DNA from: Pantoea sp. At-9b
GTDB taxonomy: Bacteria > Pseudomonadota > Gammaproteobacteria > Enterobacterales > Enterobacteriaceae
NCBI RefSeq assembly: GCF_000175935.2
Contig: NC_014840.1
Span: 186,001 to 250,000, forward strand
Direction of reading: 5' to 3'
Length of the DNA: 64,000 bases
Part shown: positions 35,101-44,081 of the stretch, one piece after another
Numbering within the stretch: the stretch's first letter is position 1
Layout: every line of letters begins with the position of its first letter
Translations under genes and position numbers: made by a program
The notes under the pieces: generated by a model
Seen by the model: the letters and a program-made list of their open reading frames with translations, nothing else
Databases searched by the model: none
Told to the model about the DNA's origin: nothing

Positions 35101-35847
35101 GTGGATAAAGACAGGCAAGTTTTGACGCTGGTGGAAGCGGTCATGCCGGTGAGCAAGATCATTGCGCAGTCCAATGAGATGACTGAAGCGGCATATCATC
35201 TGACGCGCGATCAGAAACGCATCCTTTTCCTGGCGGTAGGGCGGATACGCAACGCCACAAAAGGCGGTGATAAATCTGCCGGTCTGTGTGAGTTTACCGT
35301 TGCCGAGTACGCAGACATGTATAATTTGCCCTCAACGGAGGCCAGCAAAGATATCCGTAATGCTCTGGCTGGGTTTGCAGCTAAGGAAGTATGTATTTTT
35401 CGCCCTGAAGAGGATGAAGGAAATGAGAAGGGGAGTGAGGTGTATCCCTGGATGATTAAAAAAGCCTACTCTCCGCGCCGTGGTACTTACATTGTCCATC
35501 TGAACCCCTACCTGATGCCATTCTTCACCTCACTTGAGAAGCGGTTTACGAAAATCAAGATCAAGGATGTTGCCGGTATCACCAATCCTTACGCCATTCG
35601 CTTGTATGAATCACTTTGTCAGTACAAGAATGCCGAAGGTTCTGGCTTTGCGGTGTTGGGGGTGGAGTGGATGATTGAGCGCTACGGTTTGCCGAAGTCG
35701 TACCTGAAAATGGCTGAGTTTAAGCGTGGTTTTCTGGTCAAAGCGGTGAAGGAAATCAAAGAAAAAACCCATATGACAATCACTTACAGTGAGAAGAAAT
35801 CGGGTAATCGCATCACACATTTTCAGTTCACTTACCAGCAAAGCTAA
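35101..35847 (+). CDS. repE: F-type replication initiator RepE (Rep_3 family)
   Basis: A 248-residue initiator, matching F plasmid RepE (251 residues): IIAQSNEMTEAAYHLTRDQKRILFL, EFTVAEYADMYNLPSTEASKDIR, FAAKEVCIFRPEEDEGNEKG, RGTYIVHLNPYLMPFF, ITNPYAIRLYESLCQYKN and EWMIERYGLPKSY. Two winged-helix domains bind the 22-base iterons; monomers start replication and dimers repress the gene. Start is GTG 35101 with AGAGG upstream. An iteron-like ATGTATAATTTGCCCTCA also occurs inside the gene (about 35319-35336). Confidence 0.93.
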   Translation: MDKDRQVLTLVEAVMPVSKIIAQSNEMTEAAYHLTRDQKRILFLAVGRIRNATKGGDKSAGLCEFTVAEYADMYNLPSTEASKDIRNALAGFAAKEVCIFRPEEDEGNEKGSEVYPWMIKKAYSPRRGTYIVHLNPYLMPFFTSLEKRFTKIKIKDVAGITNPYAIRLYESLCQYKNAEGSGFAVLGVEWMIERYGLPKSYLKMAEFKRGFLVKAVKEIKEKTHMTITYSEKKSGNRITHFQFTYQQS

Positions 35848-36452
35848 GGGCAATGTCTACACCTTTCTCCTGAGACGGTCGAGGGTGATTTCTACATCTT
35901 CTTTGCTGGTAGAAAGGGAGAACTGAGGGCAATTTCTCCATCTCCTATCCTGATGCACACCCGGGCTTGAGGGCAATTCTTACATCTTCTTCCAACGTCA
36001 CCTCAAAATGATTTAAGCGCTGCAGTCTGAGGGCAAATCTTACATCTGTTCAGGTACTGGATTGAAAACGGGTTGTTTTTAGTACTCTACTTTTTGGCCT
36101 GCACCGAAAGATGAGGACGATTTGGCCACACCCAATGTTCGGCAGGTGTAGTTTTTGCCCTTAGCTGAGGGCAAAAACTACATCATTTCACGTTATTCGC
36201 TTCTTACGCTCACTGGAATCGGCGCTTTTGAGGGCAAAAACTACACCTCCTGGCGCGGATCTGGGTCGTCATCGAACATTAAGGGCATTTTCTACACCTG
36301 ACTCCTGCTTTGGCTCCACGCCAGGAATAGCAGAGGGCAATTTCTCCATCTGCACCTTCTCAGCATGAGGGTGATTGCTACACATCCCGGTAAGCATTAA
36401 GGGCAATAACTACACATTACGGATTGGGATATTGAGGGTGATTCCTACATCT
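35848..36452. repeat. About thirteen iterons downstream of repE
   Basis: Copies of GAGGGCAATTTCTACATC (the reverse complement of the upstream unit) begin near 35847, 35881, 35925, 35969, 36029, 36167, 36230, 36281, 36333, 36367, 36399 and 36434; one unit at 36146-36163 is in the opposite orientation. In F the matching incC cluster has only five copies. This block fills the 660 bases between repE and aegA, with no gene in it. It should titrate RepE and set copy number and incompatibility. Confidence 0.85.
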
Positions 36453-36512
36453 CAATATAAACATCATAGGCTTAGCACTTCGTTATTATGTCCGTGCTAC
36501 AAAGGTCAGGTT

Positions 36513-38492
36513 CTACGCTTTAACAGAGGATTTCATCCCCAACCAGTCCATCATGCCTTGTGCCGCATGGCGGCCTTCTGCCATCGCGGTGACCACCAAA
36601 TCGGCACCGCGCACGGCATCTCCTCCGGCAAAGATTTTCGGATTCGTGGTTTGATAACGGAACGTGCTGTCTACGCGGGCAGAGATACGCCCCCGCTGGT
36701 CAAGGCAGACGTTCTGACGCTCCAGCCACGGCATTGCATGCGGATTGAAGCCAAAGGCCATAATCACGATATCAGCAGGCATCACAAATTCACTGCCCTC
36801 AATGGGAACGGGTTGACGACGCCCTGAGGCATCTGGCTCGCCGGGCTGCGTGCGCAGCAGACGAATGCCACAAACGTTGCCGCTGTTATCCACCTCAAGT
36901 TGTAGGGGTTGCACATTAAATTCAAATTCCGCACCTTCGTCGCGGGCGTTTTTCACCTCTTTGCGTGAACCAGGCATATTGGCCTCGTCGCGACGATAAG
37001 CACAGGTTACTTTACTCGCCCCGTGGCGTATTGATGTACGCACGCAGTCCATCGCGGTATCTCCGCCACCCAACACCACGACATTCAGACCGGCGGTATT
37101 GATAAACGGCTGCTCTGCACTGTCCGGCAGTCCCATCAATTGTCGGGTGTTGGCAATTAAAAACGGCAACGCAGCGCAGACACCTGGTGCATCTTCGTTA
37201 AGCAGGTTCGCCTTCATTGACTGATAGGTCCCGACGCCGATAAACACCGCGTCGTAATCACTCAGCAACGCTTCCAGCGCAACGTCTTTGCCAATCTCGC
37301 AGTTCAACTCGAAACGGATGCCCATGGCGCTGAAGATTTCACGTCGGCGTGCCAGAAGTGCTTTATCCAGTTTAAAAGAGGGGATACCAAAGGTAAGCAA
37401 ACCGCCGATTTCCGGGTGGCGGTCATACACGGTGGCGCTGATACCGTTACGTACCAGCACATCGGCGCAGGCCAGCCCGGCGGGTCCGGCCCCGATAATG
37501 GCAACGCGTTTATCCACTTTCTGTACCGTGCTCAAATCGGGCCGCCAACCTTGAGTCAGCGCGTGATCCGAGATGTAACGTTCGATATTGCCAATGGTCA
37601 CCGCGCCATATTCGTCGCGTACCGTGCAGGCGCTTTCACATAACCGGTCCTGTGGGCAAACGCGGCCGGTGATTTCAGGCAGACAGTTGGTTTGGTGCGA
37701 CAACTCGACGGCGGCGGCAATGTCGCCTTCTTTCACCCGCGACACCCATTGTGGGATGTGGTTATGTAGCGGACAGTTCCATTCGCAGATGCTGTGTTCC
37801 CCGCAAGTCAGGCAACGCTGTGCTTCGCGCACTGCCTGATCTGTCTGAAAGGGCAGATAGATTTCATCGAAGCCATTTTGGCGTATTGCTACCGGCAGTT
37901 TATCCGGTTCACCACGTGGTGGCGTTGCTCGCATTTGCCGTACTTTGGGATGTTCAGGCGCATGTGGCAACGCCCCGGCGTTTTGCCATGGCTGTGCTTC
38001 CTGGCTGGCGGCACGCAAGCGACGCGATCTCACCAGACCAGTCAGCGTCGCGTTATTCACCAGTTGCAGAGCATGGGTAGGACAATGTTGTGCACAGGCT
38101 GGGCCTTCAGGGCGGCCAAGGCAGAGATCACACTTGTGCGCGGTGGCTTTGAGCTGCCCATTGCCAACAGGTGTGAGCAGCACCTCGAGGGTGCCAAAAG
38201 GGCAGGCGATGACGCAGGATTTGCAGCCAATACACAGCTGCTGATCAACCTGGACTGAATCGTCGATGCGGTTGATTGCGCCATTCGGGCAACTGCGGGC
38301 ACAGGGTGCATCTTCACAGTGATGACAGGTGACGGCATTGCGTTGCCGCAGATGCTGAATCACGGTAATGCGGGGCTTGAACTGCGCAGGGGTTAACACA
38401 TGTTGCTCATTATTATGCGACATCACACAGGCAACTTCGCACGCCCGACATCCTATGCATTGCTGGCTGTTCGCCATCACAAAACGGTTCAT
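36513..38492 (-). CDS. aegA: AegA-type iron-sulfur / glutamate-synthase-like oxidoreductase
   Basis: A 659-residue protein aligned end to end with E. coli AegA as remembered. The N-terminal third has ferredoxin-type Cys clusters (CIGCRACEVAC, CHHCEDAPCARSC, CIGCKSCVIAC, CDLCLG), then a glutamate synthase small-subunit-like region with CLTCGEHSICEWNC, FAD site IIGAGPAGLACADVL and NADPH site VVLGGGDTAMDC. The E. coli protein is linked to urate breakdown under low oxygen. Start ATG 38492 with AAGAAGG five bases before. Here it stands alone next to the RepE iterons, with no formate dehydrogenase or urate genes nearby. Confidence 0.93.
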   Translation of the reverse strand: MNRFVMANSQQCIGCRACEVACVMSHNNEQHVLTPAQFKPRITVIQHLRQRNAVTCHHCEDAPCARSCPNGAINRIDDSVQVDQQLCIGCKSCVIACPFGTLEVLLTPVGNGQLKATAHKCDLCLGRPEGPACAQHCPTHALQLVNNATLTGLVRSRRLRAASQEAQPWQNAGALPHAPEHPKVRQMRATPPRGEPDKLPVAIRQNGFDEIYLPFQTDQAVREAQRCLTCGEHSICEWNCPLHNHIPQWVSRVKEGDIAAAVELSHQTNCLPEITGRVCPQDRLCESACTVRDEYGAVTIGNIERYISDHALTQGWRPDLSTVQKVDKRVAIIGAGPAGLACADVLVRNGISATVYDRHPEIGGLLTFGIPSFKLDKALLARRREIFSAMGIRFELNCEIGKDVALEALLSDYDAVFIGVGTYQSMKANLLNEDAPGVCAALPFLIANTRQLMGLPDSAEQPFINTAGLNVVVLGGGDTAMDCVRTSIRHGASKVTCAYRRDEANMPGSRKEVKNARDEGAEFEFNVQPLQLEVDNSGNVCGIRLLRTQPGEPDASGRRQPVPIEGSEFVMPADIVIMAFGFNPHAMPWLERQNVCLDQRGRISARVDSTFRYQTTNPKIFAGGDAVRGADLVVTAMAEGRHAAQGMMDWLGMKSSVKA

Positions 38493-38894
38493 GACAACCT
38501 TCTTTTTTGGCTAAAACCTGATTTATTTTCTGGTTATTGGATTTTAAGGGTAGCCGGATGACAAACAATGTACATTTGCCCAGATCAGGTTATCTGTGAT
38601 TCTGAAACCAAAATTTATTGCTGGTACAACAAGGCCGTGGAGTTCATAGCGCGCGAATTCGTTACCCTGTCACCGTTGAAAACGACTTATGGCAGCATCA
38701 GTTATTGGTTCAAAGAGGGACGGACGTAAGACTTTCTTGGTTTCTGGCACGAAACACCCTTTGCTATATGAGTGAACGTCATGCCTCATTGATAACAGAA
38801 TGGAGTCCGGATAACCCGTCGCGATTGAGACAGTACAATTTTTCCATCGAATGATAAGGTTAGGTTTCCATATCCACTCTGAGCAGGAACGAAA
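38493..38894. other. Gene-free stretch after aegA start
   Basis: About 400 bases. A 78-codon open frame at 38618-38854 has no ribosome site or family match and is not called. The left part should hold the aegA promoter. Confidence 0.4.
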
Positions 38895-39362
38895 ATGAGC
38901 ATTTCAGAGAAACATGAATGGCGTAAGAATAGCTTCCTGGTAAGCACAGATAGAGAAAAACTGGATGTTCAGGCTATTCATCGTTATCTGACGAGATCCA
39001 CCTGGGCCAAGGATATTCCCCTGGAGATCGTCTCGGCGTCGATTGAAAACAGCCTTAACTTTGGCGTTTATTATCATGAACGACAGATAGGTTTCGCTCG
39101 TCTGATAACGGATTTTGCTACATTTGCCTATCTTTGCGATGTTTATGTCCTGGAGGATTATCAGGGAGAGGGGCTGGGAAGATGGGTTATGGAATGCATA
39201 CATAATCACCCTCTGTTCGAACAACTGCGCAGGATTATGTTGTTCACAACAACGGCCCCATGGCTGTATGAAAAGTTTGGCTACGAGCCGGTAAATCGGG
39301 AAAACTATGCATGGGCTATTGTCCGACCTGAAATTTATACCAATGGATCAAAAACGGGCTGA
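38895..39362 (+). CDS. GNAT-family N-acetyltransferase
   Basis: A 155-residue acetyltransferase. The acetyl-CoA loop is YQGEGLGRWVME (about residue 92), preceded by the beta-strand IGFARLITDFATFAYLCDVYVLEDY. A closing strand IMLFTTTAPWLYEKFGYEPV is typical of the small YjgM/YitF-like group. ATG 38895 with AGGA upstream. The substrate cannot be told; nearby genes do not suggest one. Confidence 0.85.
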   Translation: MSISEKHEWRKNSFLVSTDREKLDVQAIHRYLTRSTWAKDIPLEIVSASIENSLNFGVYYHERQIGFARLITDFATFAYLCDVYVLEDYQGEGLGRWVMECIHNHPLFEQLRRIMLFTTTAPWLYEKFGYEPVNRENYAWAIVRPEIYTNGSKTG

Positions 39363-39472
39363 AGAACACTCATATTCAACCCCCTACGTCCTGTGATACT
39401 TAGCTGCCTGTAATGAGCGACCGGCAGAACGAACCTTTCCGGTCTGGGGCAGCGTTGATGTTTCCAGACTGC

Positions 39473-39907
39473 CTAAGAGGGTTCCACCAAATAAGGTGAC
39501 AGAAAATCCGCAATTTCATCTTTACCAATACCCAGCGTAAAGCTGATACCTGCATTTTTTAAAATGCGGAGTCCTTCACCACTGTTTCTTGGATGCGGAT
39601 CTTCAATAGCAATATAGATATGTCGTGGCTTCATCTCAGCAAGTGTTCGAGCACAGGAGGGGGTTCTGCCTTGATAGGAGCAAGGTTCAAGCGTGACAAA
39701 GATGTCACATTCACCCATTGGAAACGTTAGTCTTGAGATAGCGTCAATCTCAGCGTGATGATGGCCTGGGGATTGAGTGAAACCTTTGGAAACCACAACA
39801 CCATTATGAACAATCACGCATCCTACCGGTGGATTTGGTCTGCATTCAGGCAGTGCCAGGCGAGAGTATTCAAGCGCTAACAACATGAAGTCCAGTTCTT
39901 TACTCAT
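39473..39907 (-). CDS. Stand-alone RibD-type cytidine deaminase domain protein
   Basis: A 144-residue zinc deaminase. The zinc site is complete: HAE in HHHAEIDAISRL and PCSYQGRTPSC in VTLEPCSYQGRTPSC, the pattern of the RibD N-terminal deaminase domain. The reductase half of RibD is missing: the frame ends soon after the deaminase, and no reductase domain follows. It could be a deaminase for another pyrimidine, or a free-standing RibD domain. ATG 39907 has AGGAAG upstream. Confidence 0.82.
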   Translation of the reverse strand: MSKELDFMLLALEYSRLALPECRPNPPVGCVIVHNGVVVSKGFTQSPGHHHAEIDAISRLTFPMGECDIFVTLEPCSYQGRTPSCARTLAEMKPRHIYIAIEDPHPRNSGEGLRILKNAGISFTLGIGKDEIADFLSPYLVEPS

Positions 39908-40034
39908 CCACTTTTCTTCCTGAGTAGGTCAGTCATAGGCTTACGATTTTTAAGGCAATTGGCATAAATGTCCATAAGTTAGCTACCCTCAAACACCATC
40001 CATTCTGGACATTCTTTAGGTGAACATTGGGTGT

Positions 40035-40658
40035 TCAATCAAACCAGGTTTGTTCATCACTTGTCGCTATTCTCAAGCTGACAGTTATCTGTTCAGGTAC
40101 GATTCTGGATAGCGACAGTGGAGGCAGGTTATTTACATCAAAAAATCCAACGTCAAGTGATTCATGGCTGATGGCAAGACTGCCACCGATTTCTTCGCAC
40201 AGGAAAATCAACTTGTAAACATGCCAGGGTAATGGCGGATGCCCGTGTAGATTCCGATCCCATACCCCAAGAAGTTTGGTTACTTTTACTTGTAGTCCCG
40301 TTTCTTCCTCAACCTCACGGCGTACAGCTTCCAATGGCCGATCTCCGACATCAGCCCAACCGCCAGGGAGGCTCCATAACCCATCTGCAGCTTCCCTGAC
40401 CATTAGAAGCCGGCCATCACGTAAAATGAATGCACGGACGTCTGTTTAGGGGGTTGCATATCCCGTCTCAGAAACGTTTATTAGTGCTTCTCTTGGGAGA
40501 TCAAAATGGGAACTAAGCATCTCAGTGGCAATTTCTCTCAGAGTTTCATAACGTTCTTTATCAAAAACGTCTTTTGAATAAGTCAGGCCAGACTGGGCTA
40601 ATGCCTGTAGTTTCTGCGCAATAGCAATCATATTCTCTTGGTCCAGGATTCCTGACAT
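40035..40658 (-). pseudogene. Nudix hydrolase gene interrupted by one in-frame stop
   Basis: One long Nudix-type gene split by a TAA at 40446-40448. The upstream part (start ATG 40658, AGAGGA before it) encodes the helical N-terminal domain typical of nucleoside-diphosphate-linked-X Nudix proteins, ending VSETGYATP. After the stop the same frame continues at once with TDVRAFILRDGRLLMVREA, then the Nudix box GGWADVGDRPLEAVRREVEEETG. Relatives have Lys or a similar residue here, so AAA to TAA is the likely change. The C-terminal part could still be made from ATG 40403, but it would lack the first strand of the fold. Confidence 0.82.
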
Positions 40659-40975
40659 TTCACATCCTCTTCTCAGCATTTCAAAGGGTTAGTTTAGTTC
40701 TTATGTGATTGATGAAAAGTATCACATTTAACCTCAACAGATTTGGTTAAGCGAAATTTAGAGACTGCTGGAAGCATAGAACCTGTTACGACGAAGCAAA
40801 GTATTTGCTGGCTCTCAAAGCGCGAAACTCGCCCTTACTGAAGCCATAAAAAGCTTGTCGAATGTCTCAGGGCGTGAAGCGGACATCGATGGGAACAGCG
40901 AATCGCGCATTAAGCGTTAAGGATCTCTGGGTATAGATGATTAGTCATCGTGTAGCCGCTAACAGGCCTCATAGT
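40659..40975. other. Gene-free stretch
   Basis: About 320 bases between the Nudix pseudogene and the next gene. No gene, repeat or clear signal was found; it may be decayed coding sequence. Confidence 0.4.
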
Positions 40976-41302
40976 TTATGCTTTGAGCATATAGATGCAT
41001 GATTTTACTGTCTGCCCGGAAGATATAGTTACCTCAACGGGTACCCGTTCATACTCAAAACCTTCGAACTCATCGAGTATGTGCCAATGTAGATGCAAAT
41101 CATCTGACGTGAAAAGAAAACCCTGTACACGATTACCTGAATCATCTAATACGATCCCAGGAAATCCCATCTCTGCTCCCCAACCTCTATCTAATAAAGA
41201 ACCAACTACGTGGCCTTCCTGCCATGTACCCCCGATATTCTCAAGAATATGAGCATTCGGTCGACCAGGGCCCAGCGTCCCGTAAACAAACAAGCTTTCC
41301 AT
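40976..41302 (-). CDS. Gamma-glutamylcyclotransferase-like (AIG2/GGCT) protein
   Basis: A 108-residue protein with the family start FVYGTLGPGRPN (the substrate-loop YGTL motif) and DEFEGFEYERVPVEV near residue 80; the Glu of the DEFEGFE region is a likely catalytic acid. Related small proteins cut gamma-glutamyl amines or glutathione products, but many have no known role. ATG 41302 is preferred over the one at 41305 by its distance to GGAGG. It is divergent from a GcvA-like LysR gene. Confidence 0.85.
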   Translation of the reverse strand: MESLFVYGTLGPGRPNAHILENIGGTWQEGHVVGSLLDRGWGAEMGFPGIVLDDSGNRVQGFLFTSDDLHLHWHILDEFEGFEYERVPVEVTISSGQTVKSCIYMLKA

Positions 41303-41394
41303 CATTCCTCCGATTATCGTAATGCAAATGTGAATGTTCTATGTGCTAGTTTTGATTTTCGGACTCTGGCCTGACAAATCATTTGTTCTCACAA

Positions 41395-41418
41395 CACGCG
41401 TGAATTATTATCACGCGT
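41395..41418. promoter_or_regulatory. Repeated CACGCGT motif before the LysR gene
   Basis: CACGCGT at 41395-41401 and again at 41412-41418, ten bases apart, just before the start of the LysR gene. Possible autoregulatory site. Confidence 0.35.
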
Positions 41419-42321
41419 ATGATGTTCGAACACCTCCCCCCATTACAGACTCTCCGTGCTTTTGAAGCCGCGGCCCGCCTCTCCAGCATGACGCTGGCCG
41501 CAGCGGAGCTGCACGTTACGCATGGCGCTATAAGCCGGCAGATCAGGAAGCTCGAAGAGCATCTGGGGTTAAAGCTGTTTGTCAGACTGACCCGACAGAT
41601 AATCCTGACAGAGGAAGGAGCTCAATTTCACCATGCGGTTACCCGTATTCTGGGTGAGTTAACTAGAGAATCCGAGCGTCTGCGCCGAAGGAGCCCTGCC
41701 AGGTATATACGTATCAGTACAACGGTTTCATTTGCCACTAAGTGGCTGGCCCCGCGTCTAAGCCAGTTCAGGCAGCGATATCCTGACTTTGATATTCAGC
41801 TGGATGTTACTGACATTAATGTGGATCTTAATGATGGTCAGGTAGATGCTGCAATTCGTTACGGCCTTGGCCATTATCGCGACGTTGTGTCTGAGCGTAT
41901 TCTTGATGAAACAGTTACCCCTGTCTGTAGTCCAGGTTATCGTGATACGCATAATGGTCTGACAATAATTCAGGAACTTTCAGGTTGTGTTCTTCTCCAT
42001 GAGTACAGAATGCTGGCGAACTGGGAGGCATGGTTTGAAATGGCCGGAGAAAAAAATTTCCGCTGCCATCAGGGGCCCTTGTGGACCCTGGGCAGCATGG
42101 CGACTGAGGCCGCTATACGTGGCGAAGGTGTGGCTCTTGGACGCAGTGTTCTTGTTGCAGATGATGTAGCTGCGGGAAGGCTTGTTGTTCCGTTTCCGCA
42201 ATACAAACTTAAGGCTGAGCGGGGATACGATTTAGTTTATCGCTCGGATAATCAGGATTCATTTAAAATACGAATTCTGAGACAGTGGCTCTGTGAAGAA
42301 ATGAGCTTGCTGGCAGGTTGA
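41419..42321 (+). CDS. LysR-family regulator, GcvA-like
   Basis: A 300-residue LysR protein of the GcvA/TrpI group, shown by the start LPPLQTLRAFEAAARLSSMTLAA and the helix-turn-helix AELHVTHGAISRQIRKLEEHLGLKLF. The effector domain has RISTTVSFATKWLAPRL and DVDAAIRYG-like VDAAIRYGLGHY. Two ATG codons (41419 and 41422) are possible starts. GcvA-like proteins often sit next to the genes they control; here the only divergent gene is the cyclotransferase-like one. Confidence 0.86.
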   Translation: MMFEHLPPLQTLRAFEAAARLSSMTLAAAELHVTHGAISRQIRKLEEHLGLKLFVRLTRQIILTEEGAQFHHAVTRILGELTRESERLRRRSPARYIRISTTVSFATKWLAPRLSQFRQRYPDFDIQLDVTDINVDLNDGQVDAAIRYGLGHYRDVVSERILDETVTPVCSPGYRDTHNGLTIIQELSGCVLLHEYRMLANWEAWFEMAGEKNFRCHQGPLWTLGSMATEAAIRGEGVALGRSVLVADDVAAGRLVVPFPQYKLKAERGYDLVYRSDNQDSFKIRILRQWLCEEMSLLAG

Positions 42322-42596
42322 ATGGCGATCTTAAATAATAAGGGGCTTGGTCAGCGAGGAGCGAGAGTTTACGATTGCTTCCACTGTTAATTAGGTCTTT
42401 AAAGCATCTCGGTGTGTAATAAACGGAGAGCAGGCCATGGGCTATACTCACAAGGCTAAGGCTGGCAACGGGTGACCGCCATACCATGTGTTATTCAGCG
42501 GGCAGTAAGTTATACCATGTCGTGATATAAAGTCCTTTAGTTGGCAGTTCGATCACCATTTATCGGTGACCGATTTCTACATTAAAAAACTCTTAA

Positions 42597-42968
42597 TTAT
42601 TTCCTCAGAATTTCTCCAACGTCTATTCGGTTTCCATCCGGGTCAGCGAAAACAAACGCCCGAATACCGTAATCTTTATCTTGTATGCGTTTGATAATTT
42701 TGGCACCAATCTCCTGGCATTGTGAATAAAGTGCATTTGCGTCATCTACAAGAAGGTGCGCGACTGGAAAGGAAGGCGCTTTGTGCAGTGGCTGGAGAGT
42801 CAAATGTAACTCGGCGGCTTCACGCTTTAGTATCATGAAGCCCACAGGGTCTCCATTTGCAAAAACATCCTTGAAATTCAGTCCATTGACGTAGAATTCA
42901 CTGGAGAGCTTGATGTTTTTTACTGGTATTACGGCTGCTATACGACCAAATTTTACTGGATGCTGCAT
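42597..42968 (-). CDS. VOC/glyoxalase superfamily protein
   Basis: A 123-residue vicinal-oxygen-chelate fold protein, similar in size and pattern to bleomycin-resistance-like proteins: FGRIAAVIPVKNIKLSSEFY at the start and VFADPDGNRIDVGEIL at the end. Start ATG 42968 with GAGG six bases before. Such proteins may bind metals or drugs; the missing clear His/Glu metal set at the start leaves the role open. No operon partner. Confidence 0.8.
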   Translation of the reverse strand: MQHPVKFGRIAAVIPVKNIKLSSEFYVNGLNFKDVFANGDPVGFMILKREAAELHLTLQPLHKAPSFPVAHLLVDDANALYSQCQEIGAKIIKRIQDKDYGIRAFVFADPDGNRIDVGEILRK

Positions 42969-43302
42969 GATCAACCTCATGGTTGTTAATCAATAGCATA
43001 GCGATGGGCGGTGCCGTAGCTAAGCGACTGGACGGTGCCAGATGATTGATAAATATATGATATTTTATTCATAAATGACATTGAAACTTTTAAGTGCCGT
43101 GGCAAGTACTCATCCGCTAACTCTCTGTGATGATATTAACGTCCGTTTCTGGCATGAAGTACCCGGTAACGGGATATTGGTCTCTACAGAATTTGAATGT
43201 GAGGCCATGAAAATACGGTTATTTCTTGCACTCAGTATTTCTCTCGATTACCTTGTGTTTGTTAAGTGTCCATGACTGCCAGATCTATAGGGAGATAATC
43301 AG
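42969..43302. other. Gene-free stretch with a short repeat copy
   Basis: About 330 bases. A 66-codon open frame at 43075-43275 is not supported. It holds one copy (43140-43160) of a 21-base sequence that recurs at 49152-49172 with one mismatch. Confidence 0.4.
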
Positions 43303-43839
43303 ATGGTATGGGAATCAGAACGGTTACTTTTGCGTTATACCACACATGAAGATCTGAACGATTTGTTCAGGATTTATGGAAATCCTGAAACTCACAAGTT
43401 CAATCCACTTGGCCCTCATTCAGATATTGAATATTCAAAGGGTGTACTGGAAAGAACATTAAACATATATGAAGAGCATGGTTTTGGTGATTGGACCATT
43501 TTTGAAAAATCGAACCCAGATAAAGTGATAGGCTTTGGTGGCGTGTTTATAAGCCAATTTGATGGCCGAAAGACAAATAATCTTGGATATCGTTTCGAAC
43601 CTGACGCATGGGGAAAGGGTTATGCTACTGAGCTTTCCAGAAGAGCTATACGTTTCGGTTTTGAAGAGGTTGGATTGGATGAAATCATAGGTGTGGTTAG
43701 AGCAAATCACATTGCTTCCCGTAGAGTATTGGAAAAATCTGGGCTGAAATTCCTTAAAAAAATAGTCGATTCAGAAGACCTTCCACCCAATCTGATGTTC
43801 CAGATTAATCGGACTCAATGGATGTCTGATCAATCCTGA
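43303..43839 (+). CDS. RimJ/RimL-like GNAT acetyltransferase
   Basis: A 178-residue GNAT protein of the RimJ/RimL group: SERLLLRYTTHEDL at the start, YRFEPDAWGKGYATELSRRAIRFGFE as the acetyl-CoA region, and VRANHIASRRVLEKSGLKFLKK, the typical group signature. The gene looks clearly more AT-rich than the left part of the window. Its ribosome site is GGGAG before ATG 43303. It stands alone. Confidence 0.88.
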   Translation: MVWESERLLLRYTTHEDLNDLFRIYGNPETHKFNPLGPHSDIEYSKGVLERTLNIYEEHGFGDWTIFEKSNPDKVIGFGGVFISQFDGRKTNNLGYRFEPDAWGKGYATELSRRAIRFGFEEVGLDEIIGVVRANHIASRRVLEKSGLKFLKKIVDSEDLPPNLMFQINRTQWMSDQS

Positions 43840-44081
43840 TTTTTTCGAAAATTCTTCATCCTTCTTTGGAAAGTTAATCTGTCTTTCCTATAACGTTTTC
43901 TGAGTGCCGAAAGACTGCTTAGAGCCATTCATATCTTTTTGGCATTTTGCGGCCTGTACGGAAATCTGAGTAGGCCGCGAAGAACGGACTATTTTGAATT
44001 ATCATTAACGACTATAAAGTTCATTACGTTGAGAAATGAAGTGTAAAGTGAGTGGTTTTTGTTGAAAAAGGTATCTTTGCC

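Noticed and set aside
35319..35336. Iteron-like sequence inside repE
   Set aside because: It looks like the iterons, but it encodes conserved RepE residues (MYNLPST), so the match may be by chance; not counted in the arrays.
38618..38854. 78-codon open frame between aegA and the acetyltransferase
   Set aside because: No ribosome site, no recognisable family, and no coupling to a neighbour.
43075..43275. 66-codon open frame
   Set aside because: Starts in AT-rich DNA without a ribosome site and overlaps the 21-base repeated sequence; no family match.
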